64,000 bases of DNA from Lunularia cruciata (GCA_948567375.1 OX419756.1:7569001-7633000), one strand, 5' to 3'; counted from the stretch's first letter, positions 12,207-21,541 are shown. Program-made: numbers and translations. The notes: generated by a model from the letters alone, not told the origin.

Positions 12207-12649
12207 GTGGAAGGGACTGGGTTGATTACGAAGGGGCTTTGCGTGTATTTCTTGGCTCTCCATCTTCATGGTGAAAGGATAATTGGACTGTGCAAAAGTT
12301 TCAGCTTCTGTACGTGGATGTACCGGTTGTGTTCAAATCCTCTCCCCGTCCATAGCAAATGCGGGTTCAGATGCTCTGCTGTGTTTGAACACACAGAAGT
12401 CAAATTGCTCACCGTCTAGTTGACTTGTTCTCGACATATGTCGGCTAAGAAGGATTTTGCTACAACGAGATTGTGGAACAGGCCAGTTTGGGTCCCTGTG
12501 GTTGATGAATGTGGAGGAAGTAGACAGGAACTGGGTATCGTTGGGTCTTAGATTCTAGGGTCATGCAGGAAGATCCCGTGTTTCTCTCCTGGGCCGAAAG
12601 GGAAGTTGGCAAGGTTGGGCAGGAGTTGAGTTTTCACAGTGAGAAGGAC

Positions 12650-12955
12650 TGCCAGTTTTGGGAAATGAGGAGAAGAGTTTCCGGAAAGTGCAGGGGATTT
12701 CAAGAGAAATAGTAGGGAAGTGAGGGAGAAATATCAAAAGTGAAAAGATCTGCCAAATTTTGGGAAATGAGGAAGAGAGTTTTGGGAAAGTGCAGGGGAT
12801 TTCAAGAGAAACAGTAGTGAAGTGAGGGAGAAATATCGAAAGTGAAAAGATCTGCCAAATTTTGGGAAATGAGGAGGAGAGTTTCGGGAAAATGCAGAGG
12901 ATTTCGAGAAAAGACAGTAGGGAAGTATTGAGAATTATCGAAAGGTAAGAAGGGG
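12650..12955. repeat. 102-bp tandem repeat in G, three copies
   Basis: The block starting GGGAAATGAGG recurs at 12660, 12762 and 12864, an exact 102-bp spacing. It includes the shared GTGCAGGGGATTTC and GAAAAGATCTGCCAAATTTT segments; the third unit is more diverged at its end. It looks like unequal-exchange or replication-slippage expansion, not coding repeats. Confidence 0.8.
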
Positions 12956-15211
12956 TGCCAGTTTTCCGGAAATCAAGAGAGGAGTTTCAGAGAGAGAAAG
13001 TTGTAGAAGATTTTGAGAAAAGAACAGTAGAGTTTCAGGAAGTTTGCATAGGATTTTCGAGAGAAGTGGCAGAAATATTAGTGAGAGGAAAGACTGAGGG
13101 TTTTCAGAAAATCCCAGAGAGTTTCAAGAGAGAAAGTTGCATAAAAGGTTGCAGAAATTTCCGAGAAGAAGGAGATAGAGGGTTTTGAATTTTGGCAGAG
13201 AGCAGTAAGTAGCGACGGGAGAAGAAGGACAGAAAGGAAACGGAATTGGAATGACAAGGGAATAAACAAAAAGGTCTAGAGAGTAGGGAGTGGAGGATCG
13301 TGGAGACAGGAAGGAGTGAGGTATCGTGGAGTCAGAAGAAAGGAGGAGAATTACAGAAAATACAGAAAGAAGTGAAAGATTGTGGAGGCAAGAAAAGGCA
13401 AAGAATCAAGAGAAGGCATTTCGAGTTTGACAAAGTGCAGTAAGGTTCAAGTTGGGAGGAAGCACTGTGTATCGGTGATTTAGTCAGCGGAGGCCTTGTG
13501 AGTTAGTTTCTAGAACATGTATGTTGAAGAGATGGACTTCTGCAGGCAAATTGGGAGCAGAGCAGAGGATGAGATGAAAGCAATAGGTTTCAAAATGGCT
13601 ATCTATTGATGATGCTGAGTTAGTTTGAGAACATGGCGCATACAAGTGCCGGATCTTCTTGTCTTTTGGCGCGGTGGGCAGTTCCTTGTAGAAGATTTGG
13701 AAGTGACTTTAGGTTTGACCCGCCAATCCAGGGAGTAAGAAAGATTAAATTGGTGATGGTGAGACCGGGAGGACCGATCGATGGACCTGCAGTAGCTTAA
13801 GTTGGATTATTTCTGGATCGAGTGAATTGTGGGACTGGAGGACCAGTGAGAGGAGTTTCTTAGTTTTTTGTTGCAGTGTATTGTCATCTGCCGTTGTCTT
13901 AGTGCATTCTCTTGTCTTACTGTCATCAAACCAAATTGAGTTCTTGGAGTGTTATTTGCGGTTTCATATAGTATATATCAGGGGAAATGTGTTTGAGAAA
14001 ATTTGATCAGTGCATTGGCTTGGATTTATTGGGAGCACTAGAATGAGGAGGAGCAGCAGGTGTGCTGCTGCGGCTTGAGTTTCTCCAATGGGACTGAAGC
14101 AAGAACTGAAGCAGATTTTATCGGCAAACCAATAGAAGCAAGTACAAACTCGCGAGCGAGAGCAGATCCTTGTGTTGTCGTACTTCTTGGGCCTCGTCTT
14201 ATTGAGGCCAGACCTGGAAAATGAGTGATCTTATCGTATGAAGGGCAGAGATGGGAGTGACGGTGATTGACTGCTGCTGCTTGGGACAGATCTGGAAGAG
14301 AATTGGACAGAGAATCTGTTACTAGTTGAAGGTTTCATCCAAAACTTACTCGAGGAGCAGAGAAAGAAAGGCCTAACTAGCTTGCAAAGGGAAAGTGGAC
14401 AGGAACAAAAGAAGAGAGAAGTCATGTTCAGCTCAGGATAATACGAGGACTGGATATAGAAACTCAATATGGGACTCGTCGGGAGCTTCTACCAGGCGTA
14501 GAGTCCTATGGCAAGAACAGTGCAGAGCGTTCGGGAAGATCTAACATACCAGAATATCGAAGAGAAAGGAGAATCCCAAGGAAGGACCTACAGGACAGTG
14601 GAGACATGGAAAGAACGACAAATTGGAGATGATGCAGAACATGGGGATGACGAGTTGTAGGGAATAGGAAATAGGACCTGCTCAATTCCTTTTCTTTCTT
14701 CATGTGCTTGGCTAGTTAGTGTGCTTCAGTTTGGTCACTGTTTGGTTAGGAGCCGTGTGTCATGGCTCAAAGGATTATAAACTGTGAAACTTGGAATTGA
14801 GATGGAAATGAGATTCCGAGTGATTGAGTGTGTGTACTTGATGTGCAAACAGCGGTAGGAAAGATAATAATAATGTTTTTATTTTACTTCTTTTTTACAC
14901 TCAGTCCGGATTATGTAGATGGGTCAGCACATTTAACCAATTGCTCGGGATTGAGTCCGGTTGCATAACTTGTGGACAACTCCACAAAACCCCACCAGAT
15001 CATTCTCTTTGGAAGATCAGTCTGAGCCAGAACTGCAAAACCCACCAGACCAAAAACATATTAAAGCCGAGGATAATAGACCAACCAAGAGGTCAAGAAT
15101 AATGAGCCGGGACTAATAATAGACGGTACAAGAAGGACAAAACACTCCAAAAGCCTAAGCATAGGCAGCCAGGTGCCCAGCGCAATCTCGAGACCATACG
15201 ATCCCCACGAC

Positions 15212-15740
15212 AATGCTGATGAGAGAGAGCGGGTGATGGGTTTTTGCACCAATATTACCGCTGTTCCAGCAATGTCAAAGGCATCCAAGCGATAGGTGTT
15301 AGGTCAGGCTATGGACCTGAACTATTTGACCTGGATTGTGAACCTTGGCTTGGTAGAGCAACGTAGGATGCGCTTGATAGGCATCACCACTCGGACACTT
15401 GTGAGCCTTGTGCCTATTGAGATGATTCAGGCACATGCTGGGGGCAATGGACCGAGTGGACATGGTATTCTTGGGACACATCCAGTAGCTACTAGGGAGA
15501 GTGGTCTACTTGGAGTCCATCCAGGTGAGTGTGGGCTACTTGGATTACACTCTTGGTCCACATGGGATGCAACTAGAGGACATGTGGAGCTTGCAGCCAT
15601 AGTGGAGTGAGTTTTTCACAATGAGATTAGGACCTCTAGTGGTCGGAAGCATGACACTATTGCTCCCAAGGGCCCAGTGTAGCAGCCAGTCAGTACGTCT
15701 TCCACTCCTACTATAGTTATAGAGGATACTTGGAAGCCAG
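15212..15740 (+). pseudogene. B1 methyltransferase motifs IX-X and linker to RT
   Basis: Immediately right of insertion G, B1 resumes with residues equivalent to DERERVMGF. The segment VLGQAMDLNYLTWIV (about 15298-15340) aligns with the DNMT3 motif IX-X region (ERVFGF ... LLGRSWSVPVIRHL). This completes the SAM-dependent methyltransferase fold. A linker of about 110 residues rich in Gly, His and Thr follows (for example GHGILGTHPVATRESG), then the RT. The linker is unassigned and shared by all three B copies. In B3 one base is missing just before the MGF codons, shifting the frame. Confidence 0.72.
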
Positions 15741-16730
15741 ATCTTGGACCCAAGCTTAATGGAGAGGAAAGACGGAGGGTTTGGAGGTTCTTGAGGAGCT
15801 ACACAAGTTGTTTTGCCTTTAGTATGAAGGATTTGGGTGCTTTAAAAGGACCTAGTATACGGATTGAGCTGACTAGCGATACACCAATTTTCTGATGTCC
15901 TTATCAATATAGTGAGATGGAGAGGACATTGATTCAGAGCTGGAGTAGTGACCTTTTTGAGGCTGGTTTGGTGGAGATTTCACATAGAGAGTATGCATCA
16001 ACGACAATGATACCAACCAAGAAGGATATGCATGGCAACTACACAGATAGGCGGATGTGTGGAGATTACCGTCCTATCAACCAACAAACCAGGGCTGATT
16101 GGTATGCCATGCCTACACCGGAGGAGATTTTTGATGCAATTGGGCATGCAAAGGTCTTCAGTACTTTGGATCTTTGAGCAGGATATCATTAGTTGCCAAT
16201 TAGGGAGGAGGATAAGTCCAAGACAACATTCTGGGCTATTGATCCTCACAATAAGGATGTGTTATATCAATGGAGGTTCTTACCATTTGGGTTGAAGAAC
16301 GCTCCTATTGAGTTCTAGAGGGTCATGGATAGGATCCTAGCTAGATTGGATTTTGCTCTTGCTATATTGATGACATTTTGGTTTATAGCACTATTGTGGA
16401 GGAGCATGAGAGACAATTGTTGGAGGTGTTTGAGAGGTTGAGATCTCATGGACTCAAATTACATCTTGGGAAGTGTTGGTTCTTCCATGAGCAGGTTGAG
16501 TATTTGGGTCACACTATCTACCCCGGAGGACTTGGTGTTCAGCAAACCAAGGTGGAGGCTATTGCATGTATTCCTTGGCCTACGGATGTGAGCAAAGTGC
16601 AAGCATTCCTTGGGTTGGCAAACTTCTATCGCCGCTATGTTAGAGGATTTAGTGCCATTTGCCAAGGCCTTGACGAAGCTGACCAAGCTTACATAGGAGT
16701 GGTGTTGGGGAGATGAGCAGGAGAGAGCTT
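15741..16730 (+). pseudogene. pol: B1 reverse transcriptase
   Basis: Ty3/gypsy RT remnant. Blocks in order are the N-terminal VWRFLRSYTSCFAFSMKDLG region, then EISHREYASTTMIPTKKDM, GDYRPINQQTRADWYAMPTP, a degraded LDL(R)AGYHQLP block, and the catalytic YIDD (16363-16374) with both Asp codons present. The thumb region ends in AFLGLANFYRRYVRGFS. Stops and short indels (near 16180, 16315 and 16355) break the frame. RT follows the methyltransferase directly, an unusual order. Confidence 0.82.
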
Positions 16731-17335
16731 TTGTAGAGCTCAAAGAGAGGTTGACATCTGCTCCTATTTTGAGGAGACCAATTAGAGGACGACCATTTCA
16801 GGTTCACATTGATTGGAGTATGTTGGGGCTTGGAGCAATGCTCACCCAACATGATGATGAGGGGAAGGAGTTTGTGGTGGCCTATGCTAGTTGCTCCAAC
16901 AATTCAGTGGAGGCAAAGTATAGTTCATATGAGGGAGAGTGCTTGGCAGTAGCACATTTCCAATGTTACCTATTTGGTAACCCTTTCACTCTCATCATTG
17001 ATCATCAGCCACTGAAGTGGGTGATGGAGTTGGACAAGCTTTCAAGGAAGCTTGCATGATGGGCTCTGATTTTGCAGGAATATCATTTCATGGTTGTTCA
17101 CAGACCTGGAGTGGTGAACCGTGATGCAGATGGGTTGAGGAGAAACCCATGTCCCAGCCAGCAGGATCAGACCGGAGCATGTTGGCATGGTGAGACAAAT
17201 GAGGAGATGGTGCTAGGTTGGCATGCATTGGTCTTTTTGTGTATATTTTCTGAGGCTTTGGTGGTATCTCTCCCAATGCATATACGAGGAGTTATTGAGG
17301 TTACAGATCTAGAGAGTGAAGATATTGGTACAGTT
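16731..17335 (+). pseudogene. pol: B1 RNase H
   Basis: RNase H-fold domain downstream of RT. The first catalytic block is HIDWSMLGLGAMLTQ (usually DAS in gypsy elements, here DWS). It is followed by a SSYEGECLAV block and DHQPLKWVMELD. The remainder ends near RDADGLRRNPCPSQ. A few codons present in B2 and B3 (TVWAV) are missing here. It removes the RNA template strand during reverse transcription. This copy has stops. Confidence 0.78.
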
Positions 17336-18650
17336 TAGCAAGACATTCATGATGATGTCTTAGTGATAGACTATCTTTACATTGGTGTTGTGGGAGGCAT
17401 AGTTGAGGCCAAGGAGAGAGACCGTGTTCTTCAAAGAGCTAGATAGTTTAGATTGGAGGGTAGACACCTTTTGCGTATATGGGAGGATGGTAGAGTGCAA
17501 GTAGCATTCTACCATCCTCCCTTCTAGCATAGAGATCACAGTTGGTCCGTCATGCTCATGAGGAGCTAGGACATTTTAGAGTAAAGCATACATATAGCTT
17601 ACTCCAGAGTCATTATTGGTGGCGCGGTATGGAAACCAAGGTACAACGCTTTGTTGCCAGATGTGTGGTTTGTGATCGAGTTAGAGCATCATTCAATGCT
17701 CCTACGCCACATCTACATCCATTACCTATCATGGGATTGGGTTATTGTTGGAGTTTGGACTTTGCCGGACCTTTATCGCTGATTGTGAGGCATCATTGGT
17801 ATGTTTTGGTGATGGTGGAGCACTTCTCCAAGTGGATTGAGTTAGTAGCACTTCCTGACAAGTCTAGTGAAGGGACAACTTACTCGTTCCTGGATCAAGT
17901 TCTTAGTCATTTTGGTGCACTAGCTGAGGTTTTGACTGATCAGGGTACAGAGTTCCTGGGAGAGTTTCAGGTCTTGTATGACAAGGCTTTGATTGATCAT
18001 CATACTACATCCCGAGATCACCCTAAGGCAGATTGCTTAGCAGAGAGAGTGGTTTAGACGGTGAAGAGAGGATTGCAAAAGTATGGTTTGCAGAGAGGCC
18101 ACTTTGGAGATTGGGATCTCTAGTTACCTTGGTTGGCCATGGGCTATCGGTTCAGCCGGCAAGCCTCCTTGGCATCCTTCTCTCCATACTTTCTACTCTA
18201 TGGACAAGATCCAAATTTACCTACAGCCATTCATCAAGATGCTACTATAGTTTTGGACTTGGATGACCCCGATGTATGGATGAGCGCATGTTCTCAACGG
18301 GCAAAGATCTTTCAGAGAGTGATGCCATGGCCTTTGAGAACTTGGCGATTGCTCAACATAGAGATACTTTATGCTATGCTACCATTTGAGGAGGAGGTTA
18401 TAGACCCTTGATCCGTTGCTTTCATCCAGGCGACTATGTATATCTACAGCAGATATCACCAACAACACTTGATGTTTCCATAGGCTGCACTATCTTGAGA
18501 GTGCATGAGGTTTTGCCATTTGGAGTCCTTATGTTGGAAGGACGTGATGGTGTTGTTTGGAAGGATCATGTGTGCAATTATGCGCCATGCCACCTCCCAA
18601 ACATTGATGGTATTATGGACCCAAGCTTGGCACTTGTACGTGCAGGCTTG
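17336..18650 (+). pseudogene. int: B1 DDE integrase
   Basis: Retroviral-type integrase. The HHCC zinc-binding region (HAHEELGH ... CVVCDRV) spans about 17545-17690. The catalytic core has Asp at 17758-17760 (SLDFAGPL), Asp at 17938-17940 (LTDQGTEF) and Glu at 18043-18045 (LAERVV), giving D-X34-E, so all three acidic residues are encoded. The C-terminal part contains FHPGDYVYLQQ and a strand-rich segment (TILRVHEVLPFGVLML) at 18415-18600, then runs into the PHD finger. Nonsense and frame changes near 17440, 17525, 18055 and 18120 inactivate it. Confidence 0.82.
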
Positions 18651-18794
18651 AGGTGTATGTTATGTGGCTCTTCTGGTAGAGCTGCTACTATGTTAGTGTG
18701 TGATAGCTGTTTGAGAGGATGGCATATGGCATGTATGACTCCTCCCCTCACAATGGTTTCTCAGGGACAATGGTTATGTTCTAGATGTATTTGA
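18651..18794 (+). pseudogene. B1 C-terminal PHD zinc finger
   Basis: In the same frame as the integrase C-terminus, a C4HC3 finger is complete: CMLC (18654-18665), CDSC, WH, HMAC and LCSRC, ending at TGA 18792-18794. Spacing fits a PHD finger: the four Cys, the His preceded by Trp, then Cys and a final Cys pair, with the usual W before the last pair. PHD fingers commonly read the histone H3 tail. Chromoviruses carry a chromodomain in this position, so the finger may play the equivalent role. No stop lies within the finger in this copy. In B2 it is damaged. Confidence 0.86.
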
Positions 18795-18951
18795 CCTATA
18801 GCTAGTTCATTCTTTATATGGTATAGGTTGCAGATAGGCAACTAACGATGGGGTTCCATAGCACCCGACTTCCTGATCTTTGCCCATTATAGGGTATACC
18901 ATATACTTAGAGTAGATGGCTATCTTGAGTTAGAGGGATCTAACCGCCAGC
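18795..18951 (+). other. B1 3' untranslated segment
   Basis: About 157 bp between the end of the coding frame and the polypurine tract, conserved in B2 (21239-21394). No frame or motif was recognised. Confidence 0.6.
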
Positions 18952-18963
18952 TAGGGGGGCAAT
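18952..18963 (+). promoter_or_regulatory. B1 polypurine tract
   Basis: TAGGGGGGCAAT precedes TGTGGCACTTTAG. Its position and G-run match the tracts in front of the 3' LTRs of A3 and C, so plus-strand DNA synthesis is expected to start at the R segment. Confidence 0.65.
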
Positions 18964-19604
18964 TGTGGCACTTTAGAGTCTATGTATGACTTATGTGTGA
19001 GTTATGCTTCTATAGTGTATGATGTTGACAATGATGTATGTTGTGTAGCAATATATATACACATGATAGCTATCACGCCATTGTAGTGTTGTATCTAGAT
19101 GCTTGGACATTGGACTTCTAGTGATAGTAGTTAGAGTTATTTCAACAATTTCTCAGAGACTACTTTCCAACGGTTAGATTTGGTGTTTGGGGTATTGACT
19201 TCACGGTGGGGCTCACTGTCACTTTGCACCATTTGCACCATCAAGTGTGCTATTAGTGGGACCAATAGGGTTCAGACCTAGCTCAAGTCCAAGGGGTATA
19301 CTTTTGAAGTGCAGCTCCAGAGAGCTCACTTCTCTATTGAGCTTTTGAGTTCTTGGCTATGGTGGACAAAGGCTAGCAAGCGTCACCTGGATTCTCTATG
19401 CTTGAGTGGATGTGACTTGACTGTAATTAGTGCCAAGTTGTTTGCAGTTTATAGAGTGACAGATCAAGTACTGATCTGAGTTGAGTTGAGTTGAGAGTGG
19501 TAAACAATCTGATTATTGTGGCACTTTAGAGTCTATTTTATGCTTATATAGTGTATGATGTTGACAGTGATGTATGTTGTGTAGCAATGTATATACGCAC
19601 AACA
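18964..19604 (+). repeat. B1 3' end: R, core, R'
   Basis: R (18964-19068) begins TGTGGCACTTTAGAGTCTAT. It is joined through GC to the core repeat (19071-19515, matching 6218-6671). R' (19516-19604) is a second copy of R ending CGCACAACA at the element boundary. Neither R nor R' is present at the 5' end. The R/core joint is a 12-bp palindrome, TGATAGCTATCA. B2 has the same arrangement at an unrelated insertion site. Confidence 0.85.
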
Positions 19605-19681
19605 TTTCACTCATTTTTTGTCTCAATGTGATCTTCCACTCTAGTCTTCCATTCTCCTTTTTCTCTCCTTGATCTTTTACA
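19605..19681 (+). repeat. A1 3' LTR, right part
   Basis: TTTCACTCATT continues the A LTR exactly where it was left at 6217. It ends at GATCTTTTACA, the A LTR terminus. Confidence 0.8.
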
Positions 19682-20232
19682 CGCAACCATTACAAATTGC
19701 TCCTTGCACATGTGCATGATTAATACAATAAAGAGTCATCAATTGCAATTGTTGATTTGTTGCTACCACATTTAACTCACTAAATTTCAAGCCAAGAAGC
19801 CTCTAGGCCAAATTTATTTTTACAGCCAAAGATCATCCCAAGGCAAATGATTTCCTTGCCAAAGGTTTTCATTGACTAAAATTCTTCTTTGTTGAAGAGG
19901 CTTATCCCATACTCTTCAACAAATCTATTGCTATTGGTCTTCCCATGGCACATTCCTTCTTCATCATCTTTCCCCTTAAGAGTGCAGTTTCAGTTGGGGT
20001 GGAAAGCAAACAAAAATAAGCCTTCCTTCTTCCCTATTGATAGCTATTTCTTCATCTTATTGAGTAAATTAAGTAATTTGAAAGAAATAATGTACCTTAA
20101 AAAGAGATGAGGTGTAAGACCTCCTTCAATTTATCTTCCCTTGCCTTCTTGGCATAGATTTCATTGTGCATTGCTCCAAACCAAGGTAGTATAATCTACA
20201 ACTTTGAGGCACTACTTTTGGTATTGGGGAAT
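19682..20232. other. Unassigned sequence between A1 and the D LTR
   Basis: About 550 bp without a recognisable gene. It has frequent stops in all frames. It may be the left continuation of the decayed E sequence that resumes at 38465, because the D LTR/B2 block sits between them. No repeat copy of it was recognised elsewhere in the window. Confidence 0.4.
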
Positions 20233-20565
20233 TGTAATGTTCCAAGGACAGGAGAACCTCCAAGAGAAGAAACATAAGGCTTCAATCATCAATACTCTGA
20301 TGCCCCCAAAGGAGCACCTTATCTTTATTATATAATAAGGAGGATCACCTCCTCAAAGAGATCTCTGTCTTTGGATAAGATACATGGATTGGTAACATGT
20401 CACCAAGCTCTACTCTTAGATTAGTTGCATGGATGGGTGACATGTCCATCTTTGTTCTATTTGGTTGGTCAAACAAATTTGACTAGAGGGAATATTTAGA
20501 GAATCTTCCTATAGGAAGCTCAAAATAGCATGTGTGATATACCGGTGAGCAGCTCTCAAGAAGGT
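20233..20565 (-). repeat. Family D LTR, 3' part (minus strand)
   Basis: The reverse complement matches the second half of the D LTR at 3604-4190, including the CATGTCACCCATCCATGCAA and CCTTATTATATAATAA segments, and ends GGAACATTACA. The LTR is interrupted by B2, and its first half is at 38191-38464. Together they make about 607 bp, a solo LTR. Confidence 0.8.
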
Positions 20566-21226
20566 TGTTGTGCATATATACATTGCTACACAACATACAT
20601 TGCTGTCATACACTATAGAAACACAACTCACACATAAGTCATACATAGACTCTAAAGTACCACAATAATCAAATTGCTTACCACTCTCAACTCAACTCAA
20701 CTCAACTCAGATCAGTACTTGATCTTTCACTTTATAAACTGCCAACAATTGGGCACTAATTACAGTCAAGTCACACCCACTCAAGCATAGAGAATCCAGG
20801 TGAAGCTCGCCGGCCTTTGTCCACCATGGCCAGGAACTCAAAGGCTCAACATCAAAGAAGTGAGCTCTCTGGAGCTCACTTCAAAACTATACCTCCTGGA
20901 CTCGAGCTAGCACCAAAACCCTAACAGACCCGCTGATGGCACACTCGATGGTGCGAACGGTGCAAAGTGACGGTGGGCCCCACCGTGAAGTCAGTACCCC
21001 GAACATGAAATCTGACCGTCAGAAAGTAGTCTCTGAGAAACTGCTAGAATAACTCTAACTACTATCACTAGAACTCCAATGTTCGAGCATCTAGATGCAA
21101 CACTACAAATGGTGTGACAGCTGTCATGCTTATATACATCACTACACAACATACATTGCTATCAACATCATACACTATAGAAACAAAACTCACACATAAG
21201 TCATACATAGACTCTAAAGTGCCACA
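20566..21226 (-). repeat. B2 3' end: R', core, R
   Basis: On the minus strand: R (21226-21122, starting TGTGGCACTTTAGAG and ending GCATGACA), GC, core (21119-20667), then R' (20666-20566, ending TGCACAACA). The R/core joint is the 12-bp palindrome TGACAGCTGTCA. The same R-core-R' order occurs in B1, whereas the 5' end has the core alone. Confidence 0.85.
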
Positions 21227-21238
21227 ATTGCCCCCTAG
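21227..21238 (-). promoter_or_regulatory. B2 polypurine tract
   Basis: On the minus strand CTAGGGGGCAAT directly precedes the R segment, as in B1. Confidence 0.6.
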
Positions 21239-21394
21239 CTGGCGGTTAGGTCCCTCTAACTCCAAATAGCCATCTACTCTAAGTATATAGTATACCCTCT
21301 AATGGGCAAAGATCAGGAGGCCGGGTGTTATGGAGCCCCATCGTTAGTCGCCTATCTGCAATCTATACCATATAAAGAATGAACTAGCTATAGG

Positions 21395-21541
21395 TCAAGT
21401 ACATCTAGGACATAACCACTATCTCTGAGGAGCCACCGTGAGGGGAGGAGTCATACATACCATATGCCATCCTCTCAAATAGCTATCACACACTAACATA
21501 GTAGTAGCTCTACCAGAAGAGCCACATAACATACACCTCAA
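21395..21541 (-). pseudogene. B2 PHD finger, damaged
   Basis: Aligned with the intact finger of B1. Preserved are the first Cys pair (CMLC, 21524-21535) and the final Cys pair. The fourth ligand Cys is replaced by Tyr (CDSY), a stop replaces Gln before the final WLC, and a TGA lies just before the finger. It ends at TGA 21395-21397. It confirms that the PHD finger is a family feature and not a private acquisition of B1. Confidence 0.8.

Larger units (their letters stand above)
11391..15211. mobile_element. G: 3.8-kb purine-rich non-coding insertion in B1
   Basis: An insertion that splits the B1 methyltransferase. Compared with B2 (CCCAACGCTGATGAGAG), B1 reads CCCAACGC, then 3821 bases, then AATGCTGATGAGAG, so a 4-5 bp target duplication (AACGC/AATGC) flanks it. 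Its ends are TGTCGTCGGGA and, inverted, TGTCGTGGGGA: 10 of 11 bases match, with TG...CA termini. The first 2 kb of the plus strand is strongly GA-rich and full of local repeats. No coding domain was recognised; long minus-strand frames here only mirror the purine bias. It could be a non-autonomous LTR element (no long LTR pair seen) or a DNA transposon derivative. A plant promoter or gene fragment cannot be excluded. Confidence 0.7.
6218..19604 (+). mobile_element. B1: Ty3/gypsy element with DNA methyltransferase and PHD finger
   Basis: This is the most complete family B copy: 13.4 kb, or about 9.57 kb without insertion G (11391-15211). Order is 5' core repeat, 1-kb leader, Gag, protease, C5-DNA methyltransferase, RT, RNase H, DDE integrase, PHD finger, polypurine tract, then R-core-R'. 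It lies inside the 3' LTR of A1: the left flank ends CATCTAGAG and the right flank begins TTTCACTC. Together these restore the A LTR with no evident target duplication. Stops (mostly CAG/CAA to TAG/TAA and TGG to TGA/TAG) and small indels interrupt all frames, so this copy is dead. B2 and B3 share the same layout. Confidence 0.9.
194..19681 (+). mobile_element. A1: decayed chromovirus (Ty3/gypsy), interrupted by D and B1
   Basis: This is a complete but heavily mutated LTR element. It has a 5' LTR at 194-689, a decayed internal region at 690-5878, and a 3' LTR split into 5879-6217 and 19605-19681 by insertion of B1. Family D left a solo LTR in its RNase H region at 3604-4190. Order and identity follow from alignment with the better copies A2 and A3 further right: Gag, protease, RT, RNase H, integrase, chromodomain. 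The 5-bp flanks (ACCTA and CGCAA) do not match, as expected for an old insertion. Stops and indels occur throughout, so no product is possible. It is the host of D, B1 and, indirectly, G. Confidence 0.85.

Noticed and set aside
18651-18794. Terminal finger of B1 as another CCHC knuckle or a RING
   Set aside because: The ligand pattern is C4-H-C3 with Trp before His and a final W(L)CxxC, which fits PHD. RING would need a C3-H-C4 order.
18964-19604. R-core-R' as an assembly error
   Set aside because: The same order with diverged sequence is found in B2, on the opposite strand and at a different insertion site, so one assembly error cannot explain both.
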